NCBI GenBank assembly: GCA_018648325.1
Contig: JABGRK010000017.1
Span: 62,001-126,000, forward strand
DNA from: Chloroflexota bacterium
GTDB taxonomy: Bacteria; Chloroflexota; Dehalococcoidia; JABGRK01
DNA length: 64,000 bases
Direction of reading: 5' to 3'
Both the position numbers and the translations under genes were made by a program. The notes under the pieces were generated by a model, which had not been told where the DNA came from, made no database searches, and saw only the letters and a list, made by a program, of their open reading frames with translations. Below are positions 23,832-33,162 of the stretch, piece by piece. Each line of letters begins with the position of its first letter. Positions within the stretch are counted from its first letter, which is position 1.

Positions 23832-24827
23832 ATGCTAAACTTATTGTATAGCCTTATGAGATATGAAGTAAGAAAAGAATCCTTTGATAGTCTTGCAGCG
23901 CTTTGGCGTAATGCTAGGTCTGGCCTTGCATGGGACTGTATATTCGTGCTGCCCGGCTGGCTCAAGGCTTGGTGGCAAGTGTTTGGTGCTGGCAGCAAGC
24001 CCCATATTCTGTCGGTCTGGGATGCTGGCAAGCTGATTGGGATTGCACCACTTAAGTGCAATTCAAATGAGGCCTCGATAATTGGTAGCGCTAACGTATG
24101 CGACTGGCTGGATTTTGTAATCGCGCCTGGCATGGAAGCCGATTTTCTGGCGGTGCTGATGCAGCATCTGAAAAGCGATGGTGTGACCAGCCTTGATCTG
24201 GCACCTGTGTTGCATGATTCCACTGTCTGGTGTCATCTGCCCGCTGAAGTTGCGCAAAATTGCAGTTGTCGGGTCGTTATGGATAAGGAAGATGTGCTGC
24301 TTGATATGGATTTACCAGCAAGCTGGGATGTGTATCTGGACTCGCTTCCTGCAAAACAGCGGCGTGAACTGCGACGTAAAATAAGTAATATGGAAAATGC
24401 CGGTAGTATGGACTATCGCGTTTATCACACCAGCGATGCGGTGGATGTACTACTGGATCTGTTTGATAAGAATAAGTCCGAGAAGGCGGCTTTCATGACG
24501 CCGCAGATGTCCTCTTTTTTCAGGGCGCTGGCTGATTCTATGGCAGGTGCCGGACTGCTTAATATCGGTGTGCTTACACTTGATGAGGTGCCGGTTGCAG
24601 TCGTTATGTGTTTTGCTTACGATGGATGCGAATATTTATACAACAGTGCATATGATGGAGCGCACGGGCATTTAAGTGTCGGGTTTCTATCTAAAATAAT
24701 GTGCATTAAAGATAGTATTGAAAAAGGTTATAAAAAGTTTAACTTCTTAAAGGGAGCAGAAGCATATAAGTATCGCTTGGGAGGCAAAGAAGTACCGGTG
24801 TATAGTTGTAAGGCAAGTATTACATGA
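23832..24827 (+). CDS. GNAT/FemAB-like acyltransferase (CelD/BioF2-type)
   Basis: 331 residues of the Acetyltransf_6 (CelD/BioF2-like) type: W-rich N-terminal region, LPAKQRRELRRKISNME (about 175-191) and the final GYKKFNFLKGAEAYKYRLGG motif typical of this group, in which the acyl or aminoacyl donor binds. The substrate is unknown. There is no clear RBS; Met9 (23856) is an alternative start. The stop overlaps the ATG of the glycosyltransferase by 4 bases, so translation is coupled and the two likely act on the same glycoconjugate. Confidence 0.75.
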   Translation: MLNLLYSLMRYEVRKESFDSLAALWRNARSGLAWDCIFVLPGWLKAWWQVFGAGSKPHILSVWDAGKLIGIAPLKCNSNEASIIGSANVCDWLDFVIAPGMEADFLAVLMQHLKSDGVTSLDLAPVLHDSTVWCHLPAEVAQNCSCRVVMDKEDVLLDMDLPASWDVYLDSLPAKQRRELRRKISNMENAGSMDYRVYHTSDAVDVLLDLFDKNKSEKAAFMTPQMSSFFRALADSMAGAGLLNIGVLTLDEVPVAVVMCFAYDGCEYLYNSAYDGAHGHLSVGFLSKIMCIKDSIEKGYKKFNFLKGAEAYKYRLGGKEVPVYSCKASIT

Positions 24828-25999
24828 AAAAGGACAGTAGTAGCTTGAAAATCGCATTGCTGAGCGTGCACAGTTGTCCCCTTCAGAAGCTTGGAGGTGA
24901 GGACACAGGTGGCATGAGCGTCTATATACGCGAATTGGCGCGTGAGCTGGGCAGTCGCGGACACCAGGTGGATATCTATACTCGTGCCCATGACCCGCGT
25001 GACCAGCAAGTGTATTATCTTGATACCAACGTTCGCCTGATTCACATTGAGGCTGGTCGGGTTGAAGAGATAAACAAACTGGCCATTTTTCCGCATGCGC
25101 GTGATCTGGCTCGCAACCTCAACCGGTTTAAAAGACAAAACAATATTGAATATGACGTAATTCATTCGCATTACTGGCTGTCGGGGCTTGTTGGCTTGTG
25201 GCTGCATCAATGGTGGAATATTCCGCATGTCACTATGTTCCATACGCTTGGCGCGGTTAAAAACACCGTGGGAATCGGGGAGCTAGAGCCTGAACTGAGA
25301 ATAACGTCGGAACGTGATGTTGCTGCGGGATGTGATCGTGTTATTGCCGCTACCAAACGTGAACGAAATGATCTGATTAATTACTACGGTGCTTCTGCTG
25401 ACAATATTGCTGTTATCCCCTGCGGCATTAATCTTGATCTGTTCAGTCCTGTCGATATGCAGCTAGCCAGGCAGCGGCTGGGAATGAACGGACACAAGGT
25501 AATTCTTTATGTTGGCAGGATAAATCCCCTCAAAGGACTGGACTCTTTGATCGAGGCTGTGAACCATATGAATGATGCAGATGTCAGGCTGGTTGTAGTA
25601 GGCGGCGATCACGAACAAAATCATAGTGATAAACTGGTTGATTATGCTGGACAGATTGATCACAGTGAACTGCCTTATTACTACAGTGCCGCAGACGTTT
25701 GCGTGATTCCCTCGCACTATGAGACTTTTTGTTTGGTAGCACTGGAATCGCTGGCCTGTGGAACACCGCTGGTGGCAACCGATGTTGGCGGTATTGGCAG
25801 CCTTATCAAGCAGGGCGAAAATGGGCATATACTGGAGGATAATGACCCTGAGCGCATGGCTCATGCCGTAAAAACGGTACTGGCCGGAAAGTATCCTAAA
25901 AATGCGGCGCGTGACGCAGTGCTCAAGTACGACTGGTCTAATATAGTAGATGTAATGATTGCTCAGTACAGGTCGGTTTCTAGCAAGAGCTTGAACTAG
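24824..25999 (+). CDS. MshA/sucrose-phosphate-synthase-like GT4 glycosyltransferase
   Basis: 391 residues, GT-B fold. The N-terminal IALLSVHSCPLQKLGGEDTGGMSVY (shown in part: GGEDTGGMSVYIREL) and HSHYWLSGLVG and LGAVKNTVG are closest to MshA, which joins N-acetylglucosamine to inositol phosphate in mycothiol synthesis, and to sucrose-phosphate synthases. The nucleotide-sugar site is the E-x7-E motif SHYETFCLVALESLACG. Translationally coupled to a GNAT-like gene, and a MshD-like and a MshB-like gene lie next to it, so a glycosylated thiol or inositol product is possible. MshC is not in the window. Confidence 0.82.
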   Translation: MKKDSSSLKIALLSVHSCPLQKLGGEDTGGMSVYIRELARELGSRGHQVDIYTRAHDPRDQQVYYLDTNVRLIHIEAGRVEEINKLAIFPHARDLARNLNRFKRQNNIEYDVIHSHYWLSGLVGLWLHQWWNIPHVTMFHTLGAVKNTVGIGELEPELRITSERDVAAGCDRVIAATKRERNDLINYYGASADNIAVIPCGINLDLFSPVDMQLARQRLGMNGHKVILYVGRINPLKGLDSLIEAVNHMNDADVRLVVVGGDHEQNHSDKLVDYAGQIDHSELPYYYSAADVCVIPSHYETFCLVALESLACGTPLVATDVGGIGSLIKQGENGHILEDNDPERMAHAVKTVLAGKYPKNAARDAVLKYDWSNIVDVMIAQYRSVSSKSLN

Positions 26000-26922
26000 C
26001 CTAGAGATCGCTCATAACATTGGCTGAGCGCCCGCTTTTCAAATCCAACCGACTCATACAGTCCGATGGCTATTTTGTTCTCGCCGTCCGCCGTGATTTC
26101 AACGATATCAATGTCCCTGTCATGCAGGAAAGCCATCCCCGCTATCAGAACCGTTCGTCCCACACCTTTTCCCCTGTAATCCGAATGCACGCCCAGCATA
26201 TGAATGCGCCCGTGTTTTTTACCTGTTGCCGGATTATTTTCGGGCGTGGTGTTTGTCCAGCAGTAGCCTACCGGTGTATCTCCATCGAAGGCCATTATCA
26301 CATGTTTAAGCGAGCTATCGCTTTGATTTAGCCAATGAGTTATCTGACCTGTTGTATTGGGGCTAAATCCCCAGTGTTCGGCAAAGGCATGGTTTTGCAG
26401 GTCGGTCAGTATGTTTTCCTCTCCTGCATTAAGGTGGCCGATGTTTAGCTCCGTGTTTGCTATTTCGGTTGTTCTGGTATCAAGTGCCTGTTGCAACTGA
26501 ACAAAATCCCTAATAGCGGCAAATCCCAGTTTGGTCAGCAGGTTTTTCGCGGCGATGTTTTGCTCAAGTACTTCTGTTGCAGCAACTGTCGCTTCCATAT
26601 CTGTAATTTGCTTGGTTGCTTCATTAATCAGTGCTGTTGCCACGCCCTGCCGACGGTGATTCGGGTGTACTATGCAATTGATGATGGCGCGCTTAACAGC
26701 GATTTCCGGCGTAATATTCAAGCAGCCGATTATTGTTCCGTCTTTTTCAGCCACCAGCACGGTTTCCTGCGCGGGAAAATCAGGCTTTATAAGCTGCGAT
26801 TCTATGATCTGTGACGATATAAAATGACCTGTTTGATCCTGTCCTTCTATCAGCCACAGCTCAACGCACTCATCCAAGTCATCTGAGCGGTAGTTCCTTA
26901 TATTGTAGTTATGACCAGTCAT
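25996..26922 (-). CDS. Tandem GNAT acetyltransferase (MshD-like)
   Basis: 308 residues with two GNAT domains. The first (about 1-150) has NCIVHPNHRRQGVATALINE, the acetyl-CoA R/Q-x-x-G-x-A signature; the second (about 165-305) has LGVHSDYRGKGVGRTVLIAG. Two GNAT halves in one chain is the layout of MshD, the last mycothiol enzyme. The start 26922 has GAGG 11 bases upstream; the frame is open to 26976. It converges on the MshA-like gene, overlapping its end by 4 bases. N-acetylation of another small molecule or protein cannot be excluded. Confidence 0.8.
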   Translation of the reverse strand: MTGHNYNIRNYRSDDLDECVELWLIEGQDQTGHFISSQIIESQLIKPDFPAQETVLVAEKDGTIIGCLNITPEIAVKRAIINCIVHPNHRRQGVATALINEATKQITDMEATVAATEVLEQNIAAKNLLTKLGFAAIRDFVQLQQALDTRTTEIANTELNIGHLNAGEENILTDLQNHAFAEHWGFSPNTTGQITHWLNQSDSSLKHVIMAFDGDTPVGYCWTNTTPENNPATGKKHGRIHMLGVHSDYRGKGVGRTVLIAGMAFLHDRDIDIVEITADGENKIAIGLYESVGFEKRALSQCYERSLG

Positions 26923-27024
26923 TTTATCAGTTAACCTCATCAAGTGGATTGTATCAGTTTGGTGAATTATCGACAATGTTGTATTATACTGGGCAAAGCG
27001 TATTTTTTACTTTTGGAGATATAA

Positions 27025-27726
27025 ATGGCAGAGATGAAACCGGAGCGGGTGTTGGTCTTTACCCCACATCCTGATGATGCCGAGTTTGGTGTTGCCGGCA
27101 CGGTGGTCAGGTGGATAAGTGAGGGCGTGGACGTGGTATATGCAGTATGTACCAACGGCGATAAAGGATCCGGCGATCCGGATATGACTTCCCAAAAACT
27201 TGTTGCAATCAGAGAAGCCGAACAACACGCAGCGGCAAAGTTACTGGGAGTCAGTGAAGTCGTATTCATGCGCTACCCCGATCAGGAGCTGGAAAATACG
27301 CCCCAGTTTAGAAAAGATTTGGCGCGCCTTATCCGCAAGTTTCGTCCTGATATCGTTGTTACGTCCAATCCTTATCATAAGTACATCTGGCACCGCGATC
27401 ATCGTATCTGCGGTCGCGCCGTACTGGATGCCGTTTTCCCCGTCGCCAGAGACAGGCTTGCCTATCCCGATTTACTTGAGGAAGGGCTCCAGCCTCACAA
27501 GGTCAAAGAGGTCTGGCTGTGGGGATCTGAAGATGCCAACCATTGTTCAGATATAACTGACAGCTTTGATAAAAAAGTGGCTGCGCTTTGTTGCCACGTA
27601 AGCCAGGTAGGTGACATGCCGCATGACGATTTGGAAAAGCGTATGAAGGAGCGCTATCGCGAGTTTGCAAAGGATGAGGATTACGATTTGGGCGAAGCGT
27701 TTTATAGGATTGAGATATTAAGATGA
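27025..27726 (+). CDS. PIG-L family deacetylase (LmbE/MshB/BshB-like)
   Basis: 233 residues, zinc-dependent N-acetylglucosaminyl deacetylase family. The zinc/catalytic motif is TPHPDDAEFG (12-21), with the third ligand His in IWHRDHR (about 123). MshB and BshB of this family deacetylate the GlcNAc-containing intermediate of mycothiol or bacillithiol; others act on lincomycin, GPI or chitin sugars. The RBS TTTTGGAGAT is good. Its position 48 bases from the MshD-like gene start, divergent, supports a joint pathway. It overlaps the MBL gene by 9 bases. Confidence 0.88.
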   Translation: MAEMKPERVLVFTPHPDDAEFGVAGTVVRWISEGVDVVYAVCTNGDKGSGDPDMTSQKLVAIREAEQHAAAKLLGVSEVVFMRYPDQELENTPQFRKDLARLIRKFRPDIVVTSNPYHKYIWHRDHRICGRAVLDAVFPVARDRLAYPDLLEEGLQPHKVKEVWLWGSEDANHCSDITDSFDKKVAALCCHVSQVGDMPHDDLEKRMKERYREFAKDEDYDLGEAFYRIEILR

Positions 27727-28362
27727 TAGCCAGAGAACATCGCCATATAAATCTGGTGAGTGTGGCTTTGACTCATATTTATTGTACTTGGCTTTCTCAT
27801 CTCTCAAGATAGCAGAAGTACCGTGTCCCGGGTATATTATAGTATCATTGTTTAGAGTAAAAATTTTGGATGTTATCGACTCGATAATTTGTTTCAGTTT
27901 TGCGGGTGAGCCGGTTTTTCCGGGGCCGTCCGGAAAGATGGTATCGCCTGAAAAAAGAATATTGTCATGCAAGTAGGACAGGCTTCCGGGTGTATGACCG
28001 GGAGTGTGCATAACATCAAGTTTAATGTTATGGCCAAAGGTAATCAGGTCACCGTCGCTTAGCAGCAGATCGGCGCTAACCGGCAGGCCGTCCGCATCAC
28101 TTTGGTGTACGGCGACGGGAACACTTAAGGTCTGGCTGATCTCGACCAGCGCACCAATGTGGTCGGAGTGAGAGTGGGTCATAAGTATGTACTTCAAGTC
28201 GGTGTCGCGCAGCGCAGACAGAATATGGCTGGCACCCAAGGGGGCGTCAATGAGTACGCTCTGCCCGGTACTCTGGCATACAATTATATAGGCGCGGTTG
28301 TTGAAACGCCCTAAATTGAGCATTTCGATTCGAACTTTACTGTTGCTTGGTGTAATTGTCAT
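27718..28362 (-). CDS. Metallo-beta-lactamase fold hydrolase (glyoxalase II-like)
   Basis: 214 residues. Zinc ligands are in THSHSDHIGAL (about 60-70), the His in HTPGHTPGSLSY, the Asp in FSGDTIF, and a C-terminal YPGHG. This is the compact hydroxyacylglutathione-hydrolase-like layout used for thioester hydrolysis. With a possible low-molecular-weight thiol pathway next to it, a thioesterase role for such a thiol is an attractive but unproven idea. Convergent with the PIG-L gene. Confidence 0.85.
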   Translation of the reverse strand: MTITPSNSKVRIEMLNLGRFNNRAYIIVCQSTGQSVLIDAPLGASHILSALRDTDLKYILMTHSHSDHIGALVEISQTLSVPVAVHQSDADGLPVSADLLLSDGDLITFGHNIKLDVMHTPGHTPGSLSYLHDNILFSGDTIFPDGPGKTGSPAKLKQIIESITSKIFTLNNDTIIYPGHGTSAILRDEKAKYNKYESKPHSPDLYGDVLWLSS

Positions 28363-28433
28363 ACAAGTAAGCCTTCGTATGCAAGTAGCGTATATATATG
28401 AAGGAATTATAGCACTAATAAAGGGATGATGTT

Positions 28434-29582
28434 TTGTACATATCTCATCTTAGCTTAAATAACTTTCGTAATTACACGGCGCAGGAGATCGATCTTCCCT
28501 CCGGCCCAATAGTGTTGTGTGGGGACAACGCGCAGGGTAAAACCAACTTTCTTGAAGCTATATACCTACTTGCTACCTCAAAATCACCGTGGGCATCTAC
28601 CGACAGGGAACTGGTTAACTGGTTAAGCACAGATGATGTTTTGCAATACACTCGCCTGGGAGCACAAGTTAGTGGTGGCAGTGGCGATGCGCAGGTAGAA
28701 ATCGTGCTCACCACTCAGTCTGGTGCCAGCGATCAGGAGCAGGCGCGTTACTTAAAGCACATCAAGGTAAATGGAGTGGCTCGCCGTGCCACCGATTTGA
28801 TAGGGATTATAAGGGTGGTAATGTTCGATCCGCACGATACTGAGATCGTAGGTGGTTCGCCGTCCTTAAGACGACGTTATATGGACGCCACCAACTCGCA
28901 GGTTGACCCGGTTTACCTACGCAATTTGCAGCAGTATGGCAAGGTTATAGGCCAGCGCAACCACCTGCTACGTATGATAAAAGAGAACCGCGCCAGCGCC
29001 AATGAGCTTGAGTTTTGGAATAGTCAATTGGTAGAGGCCGGTTCATATATTATTGACAAACGGCTCTCAGCAATAGCTTCGATTGACTCCATTGCATGCG
29101 ATATTCACCGGCAGTTGACCGACGGCACAGAGAGTCTCAAAACGATATATATGCCCAGTGTAAATCAGATACCAGGCAAGGATACTTCTCAGGCTTTTTC
29201 GCAAGCCCTTAGGGATGCACAGCGCGAAGAGATAGCCCGCGGCATATCCGTGGTGGGTCCACATCGTGACGATCTTAGGTTCATTGCAGGCGACGTTGAT
29301 ATGTACGTGTATGGCTCGCGGGGGCAGCATCGCACCGTTGCACTATCAATAAAGCTTGCACAGGGCAGATATATCCAGAAAATTAGCGGAGATTCACCCA
29401 TACTGCTGCTGGACGATGTTCTATCTGAGCTTGATTCTGAGCGTCGGCGTCATTTACTAAAAGCCGTTCTTAATTACGATCAGGCTGTCATTACTGCTAC
29501 TGATTGGGATCATTTCGATGCCGATTTTTTATCCAAGGCCTCCAGGTTCAAAGTGAGTGGGGGCAGCTTGGAAAGCACGTAA
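28434..29582 (+). CDS. recF: DNA replication and repair protein RecF
   Basis: 382 residues, ABC-type ATPase. HLSLNNFRNY at the N-terminus, Walker A GDNAQGKTN (33-41), signature region GSRGQHRTVALSIKLAQ and Walker B PILLLDDVLSELD. It helps load RecA at gapped DNA. The start is TTG 28434 with AAAGGGATG upstream. It stands alone instead of in a dnaA-dnaN-recF block, as no replication initiation genes are seen nearby. Confidence 0.95.
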   Translation: MYISHLSLNNFRNYTAQEIDLPSGPIVLCGDNAQGKTNFLEAIYLLATSKSPWASTDRELVNWLSTDDVLQYTRLGAQVSGGSGDAQVEIVLTTQSGASDQEQARYLKHIKVNGVARRATDLIGIIRVVMFDPHDTEIVGGSPSLRRRYMDATNSQVDPVYLRNLQQYGKVIGQRNHLLRMIKENRASANELEFWNSQLVEAGSYIIDKRLSAIASIDSIACDIHRQLTDGTESLKTIYMPSVNQIPGKDTSQAFSQALRDAQREEIARGISVVGPHRDDLRFIAGDVDMYVYGSRGQHRTVALSIKLAQGRYIQKISGDSPILLLDDVLSELDSERRRHLLKAVLNYDQAVITATDWDHFDADFLSKASRFKVSGGSLEST

Positions 29583-29686
29583 GCAAATGTCGTTGGTTAC
29601 AATATGGTGACACAACTTGGAGAGCACTTTACAGTCTCTGGACTGGATATGTTATACTATCTAAGGACAAATTTTAAGCCGATGGC

Positions 29687-29714
29687 TTGACTTGTCTGAT
29701 AAAACATATATAAT
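29687..29714 (+). promoter_or_regulatory. Sigma-70-type promoter for the yceD-rpmF-fab operon
   Basis: TTGACT (29687-29692), 16-base spacer, TATAAT (29709-29714), about 47 bases before the yceD start. The -10 is consensus. Confidence 0.7.
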
Positions 29715-29760
29715 AGCAGACATAATTTGGTGTCATTATATTAATTAATAATTATTGGTC

Positions 29761-30285
29761 ATGATTAAAATAAACGTTGCACAGCAACTGAAGCATACTG
29801 TAGGAGTAGCAAAACAATATAAAGTCAGTGAAACGGATGAGGCCTTAGGGCTTAACATATATGGAGAACTCAATCTAGTACGCACGGATAAAGGTATACT
29901 GGTTACCGGTAAATTGAATACACTTAAGAAGCTTGCCTGTAGTCGTTGCCTGAGCGTTTTTGATCATCCTGTATCACTGGACTTCTTAGAGGAGTATGTC
30001 CCCACGATGGACGTTATCAGTGGAACTCCTTTGTCCACTCCTGACGGTTTGTTCACGATAACTAATAATCATGAGATATGTCTGGATGACGCACTGAGTC
30101 AATACGAGGTTCTAGCTTTGCCAATGAAGCCACTGTGTCGTCCTGATTGCAAGGGTTTATGCGATCATTGTGGTTCTAATTTAAACATTGAAGACTGTAG
30201 TTGTTCCAATACGATTGATCCCAGATGGGCAGCACTTGCTGGTCTGGCTTTAAATGATATACAAGGTAATAGTAGAGAGGAATAG
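29761..30285 (+). CDS. yceD: DUF177 / YceD-family protein
   Basis: 174 residues. Two cysteine pairs, ACSRCL (about 60) and CRPDCKGLCDHCG (about 138-150), plus the tail IDPRWAALAGL identify the DUF177 (YceD) family, which is linked to 23S rRNA maturation and almost always precedes rpmF. That order holds here, with a 5-base gap. There is no good RBS before ATG 29761; TTG 29755 is possible. Confidence 0.92.
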   Translation: MIKINVAQQLKHTVGVAKQYKVSETDEALGLNIYGELNLVRTDKGILVTGKLNTLKKLACSRCLSVFDHPVSLDFLEEYVPTMDVISGTPLSTPDGLFTITNNHEICLDDALSQYEVLALPMKPLCRPDCKGLCDHCGSNLNIEDCSCSNTIDPRWAALAGLALNDIQGNSREE

Positions 30286-30290
30286 TATTA

Positions 30291-30488
30291 ATGGGTGCTT
30301 TACCGAAGAGACGAAGAGCGAGTTCGCATAGGGGCGCCAGATGGGCTCATCTTAGTTTGAGTTTACCCAGTTTGTCAGCTTGTCCGCAGTGTCACAATCT
30401 GAAGCCAACACATGTGGTTTGTCCGACATGCGGAAGCTATGCAGGCAAGGAAGTATTGGAGATCAAGTCTTCAAAAAGAACCGTATAG
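30291..30488 (+). CDS. rpmF: 50S ribosomal protein L32
   Basis: 65 residues. GALPKRRRASSHRGARWAH at the start is the L32 signature, and CPQCHNLKPTHVVCPTCG gives the zinc-ribbon form with four cysteines, so it belongs to the zinc-binding version. It lies between yceD and fabD, as in many bacteria. Confidence 0.97.
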   Translation: MGALPKRRRASSHRGARWAHLSLSLPSLSACPQCHNLKPTHVVCPTCGSYAGKEVLEIKSSKRTV

Positions 30489-30515
30489 CATAGGTTTCTA
30501 GGAGGAAACTGTATT

Positions 30516-31454
30516 ATGAGTGGAAAAATAGCTTATGTTTTTCCAGGACAGGGTTCTCAGACAGTAGGGATGGGGAAAGATCTCTATGACGCGTCTGATG
30601 TAGCCAGAGCGGTTTTTGAAGAAGCAGATTCCGCCCTGGGATTTCCTATCTCCAGGGTTTGTTTTGATGGTCCGGAAGAAGATTTACAGCAGACGGTTAA
30701 CTCTCAACCGGCAATAATGACGGTGAGTGTGGCCAGTCTCAAAGCAGCGCTGAAAGCTGCGGGTGAGGATGGACTCAAGCCCGATTACGTGGCGGGTCAT
30801 TCTTTGGGAGAGTATTGCGCTTTGGTCGCAGCGGAAGCCTTTGAGTTTGCCGATGCGGTCAGGCTGGTTTACGAACGTGGCCGTTTGATGCACGAAGCTG
30901 GGCTGGTAAGGCCCGGAGGCATGGCTGCAATAATCGGACTTGATGAGACATGTGTAGCTGGAATATGTTTTGATAGCGGTGTAGAGATCGCTAATATCAA
31001 TAGTCCCGCTCAAATCGTTGTCAGTGGTCCCAAAGATGCTTTAACCAAAGCTGTGGAAATTGCCAAGGGAATGGGTGCCCGGCATGCCATTGAGCTCAAG
31101 GTGAGCGGCGCATTTCACTCTTCGCTTATGGAGCCTGTTGTTGAGGGCATGACCAAAGCTATTTCGAGCGTGAAATTCAGGGACCCGAAGATGCCGGTTG
31201 TGGTTAACACCAGTGGCAAAGTAGCCTCTAGCGCAGAGGAAGTAAAAGCCGAGTTGATATGGCAGTTGTGCAATAGTGTTCAATGGAACCGCTCGGTTGA
31301 GTTCATGATCGAATCAGGCGTGACCACGTTCATTGAAATCGGGCCCGGACGTGTACTTTCCGGTCTTATCAGGCGTATAGACAGGAATGTAAACGTTTTA
31401 CATATAGATAGCATAAAAAGTCTGCACAGGGGTGTACATGAATCTGTTAAATAG
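30516..31454 (+). CDS. fabD: Malonyl-CoA:ACP transacylase
   Basis: 312 residues. FPGQGSQTVGMG near the N-terminus, nucleophile Ser in VAGHSLGEY (about 92-99), GAFHSSLMEP with the catalytic His near 200, and IEIGPGRVLSGLI match FabD. It loads malonyl groups onto ACP for type II fatty acid synthesis; acpP and fabG are in the same cluster. RBS TAGGAGGAAA. Confidence 0.96.
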   Translation: MSGKIAYVFPGQGSQTVGMGKDLYDASDVARAVFEEADSALGFPISRVCFDGPEEDLQQTVNSQPAIMTVSVASLKAALKAAGEDGLKPDYVAGHSLGEYCALVAAEAFEFADAVRLVYERGRLMHEAGLVRPGGMAAIIGLDETCVAGICFDSGVEIANINSPAQIVVSGPKDALTKAVEIAKGMGARHAIELKVSGAFHSSLMEPVVEGMTKAISSVKFRDPKMPVVVNTSGKVASSAEEVKAELIWQLCNSVQWNRSVEFMIESGVTTFIEIGPGRVLSGLIRRIDRNVNVLHIDSIKSLHRGVHESVK

Positions 31455-32184
31455 GGTGGCGCTTATAACCGGCGGTGGTAGGGGAATAGGCAGGGCGATA
31501 GCTCTAAAGTTTGCCGATCTTGGTGCAGACATAATAATAAATGACATTGCAGGATCTGAGGGTGCTCCCCAGGTTGTGGCAGAAGTAGAGGCCAAGGGGA
31601 GAAAGGCTACATATATTCCGGCCGACATCAGTAAAGCCGATGATGTAACTGCTCTGATTTCCAAATCGATAGAAGCTTTTGAGAAGATCGATATCCTAGT
31701 CAACAATGCAGGTATAACCCGCGACAAGCTTATTGTGCGCATGTCTGATGATGATTGGGACCTGGTGCTCAATATCAATTTAAAAGGCGCTTTTTTGTGC
31801 ACAAGGGAAGTGCTTAAGCATATGATGAGACAGCGATCGGGGCGTATTGTCAGCCTTGCCAGTGTGGTTGGACTTATGGGTAATGGCGGACAGGCTAATT
31901 ATTCCGCTTCCAAGGCCGGGATAATAGCACTAACCAAGTCCACGGCCAAAGAGGCAGCTCCCAGGGGTATAACGGCAAATGCCATAGCCCCCGGATTTAT
32001 TGATACCGAGATGACCAGTCATCTTAAAGAAGAAGTTAAACAGTTATATGAAAAGCAGATTCCTTTGGGGCATTATGGCAAACCAGAGGATATTGCTAAT
32101 GCTGCAGCCTTTTTAGCCTCTGATGAGGCCGGATATATTACCGGTCAGGTTCTGAGTGTTAATGGCGGCATGTTGATGCCTTGA
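31438..32184 (+). CDS. fabG: 3-oxoacyl-ACP reductase
   Basis: 248 residues, short-chain dehydrogenase. NADP site TGGGRGIGRAIAL, NNAG motif, catalytic Ser-Tyr-Lys in LASVVGLMGNGGQANYSASKAG, and the end INGG-like SVNGGMLMP. It reduces beta-ketoacyl-ACP. Start ATG 31438 has AGGGG upstream and overlaps fabD by 17 bases, so it is translationally coupled. Confidence 0.95.
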   Translation: MNLLNRVALITGGGRGIGRAIALKFADLGADIIINDIAGSEGAPQVVAEVEAKGRKATYIPADISKADDVTALISKSIEAFEKIDILVNNAGITRDKLIVRMSDDDWDLVLNINLKGAFLCTREVLKHMMRQRSGRIVSLASVVGLMGNGGQANYSASKAGIIALTKSTAKEAAPRGITANAIAPGFIDTEMTSHLKEEVKQLYEKQIPLGHYGKPEDIANAAAFLASDEAGYITGQVLSVNGGMLMP

Positions 32185-32196
32185 TAAGGTACATTA

Positions 32197-32601
32197 ATGG
32201 CTGGTGTTAGACGAAAATCTAGAATTATTGCCTTGCAGTCTTTGTTTGAGGTTGACGCTGTAGGGCATAACCCGGAGCCTGCTTTAGATCGCTTAATAGA
32301 AGAAAGCAGTCTGCCTGATGAGTCCGCTGCGTTTACCCGCCAGCTGGTTCGCGATGTTTTGGACAACAAGGACAGCATTGACGTAATCATACAGAAGCAT
32401 GCTCCGGCATGGCCCATAAACCAGATGGCAGTGGTTGACAGGAATATATTGCGGATTGCTATTTGTGAGATCAAGGTGATTGGCAGTGTTCCGATAAAGG
32501 TCGCAATAAATGAGGCAGTAGAGCTGGCCAAAGCGTTTGGCAGTGATACGTCGCCCAAGTTTGTTAATGGTGTATTGGGATCTGTGAGCGAAAAAGTTTA
32601 G
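32197..32601 (+). CDS. nusB: Transcription antitermination factor NusB
   Basis: 134-residue all-helical NusB: RKSRIIALQSLFEVD at the start, then WPINQMAVVDRNILRIAICEI and VPIKVAINEAVELAKAFG, then the conserved KFVNGVLGSV. It works with NusE/S10 in rRNA antitermination. It lies between fabG and acpP. Confidence 0.95.
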   Translation: MAGVRRKSRIIALQSLFEVDAVGHNPEPALDRLIEESSLPDESAAFTRQLVRDVLDNKDSIDVIIQKHAPAWPINQMAVVDRNILRIAICEIKVIGSVPIKVAINEAVELAKAFGSDTSPKFVNGVLGSVSEKV

Positions 32602-32735
32602 TTTATGAAAAAGGGCTCTTGACAGTTGGGCTTAATTTGTATGATCATATCTTATGGAATTAAATCGCATTATTAAAGTTTCTCTTTAAGTAAGAGCGAA
32701 ATTTATTTTAAAATTTATCAGGGGGTAACAAAAGC

Positions 32736-32993
32736 ATGGCAACAGTTCTCGAGAGAGTCACAGATATTGTTGTAGATAGACTAGGGGTTGAAGGGAGCGA
32801 AGTGTTCCCAACGGCTTCTTTTGTGGATGATCTAAATGCTGACTCCCTTGATTTGGTAGAAGTGATAATGGCTATGGAAGAGACCTTCAGTGAAGACGGC
32901 ACTAGCTTCGAGATACCTGACGAGGATGCAGAAAAGATCAAAACAGTGCAAGACGCTGTTGATTATATAAAATCACGCGGAATAGCTGATTAG
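32736..32993 (+). CDS. acpP: Acyl carrier protein
   Basis: 85 residues. The phosphopantetheine serine is in [16 protein letters not shown] (about residues 34-49). The acidic composition and four-helix layout fit AcpP. RBS CAGGGGGTAAC. The gap of 134 bases after nusB suggests its own promoter, giving a higher expression level than fabD/fabG. A large hairpin follows. Confidence 0.96.
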   Translation: MATVLERVTDIVVDRLGVEGSEVFPTASFVDDLNADSLDLVEVIMAMEETFSEDGTSFEIPDEDAEKIKTVQDAVDYIKSRGIAD

Positions 32994-33035
32994 TTAATAC
33001 CTCCCCGGTTAAAAAGAATATACGTATAGTTTTAA

Positions 33036-33089
33036 AAAGGTTCAGCTTTGTATTGCTCGTGAACGCGGGTTACGTTTGGCTGAACCTTT
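33036..33089 (+). terminator. Terminator-like hairpin after acpP
   Basis: AAAGGTTCAGC (33036-33046) pairs perfectly with GCTGAACCTTT (33079-33089), with a 32-base loop that can itself fold partly. T-rich sequence follows to about 33115. Likely the end of the fatty-acid operon. Confidence 0.7.
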
Positions 33090-33162
33090 CTCTATTTGTC
33101 TTTATTTTTGTTATTATGTAAAGCCGCACCTGCGCAGTATCGCTATTTGACATAATACTTCG

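Noticed and set aside
32619-32645. Promoter TTGACA / TATGAT before acpP
   Set aside because: The spacer is only 15 bases, so I did not list it as a supported promoter, although acpP probably has one in this gap.
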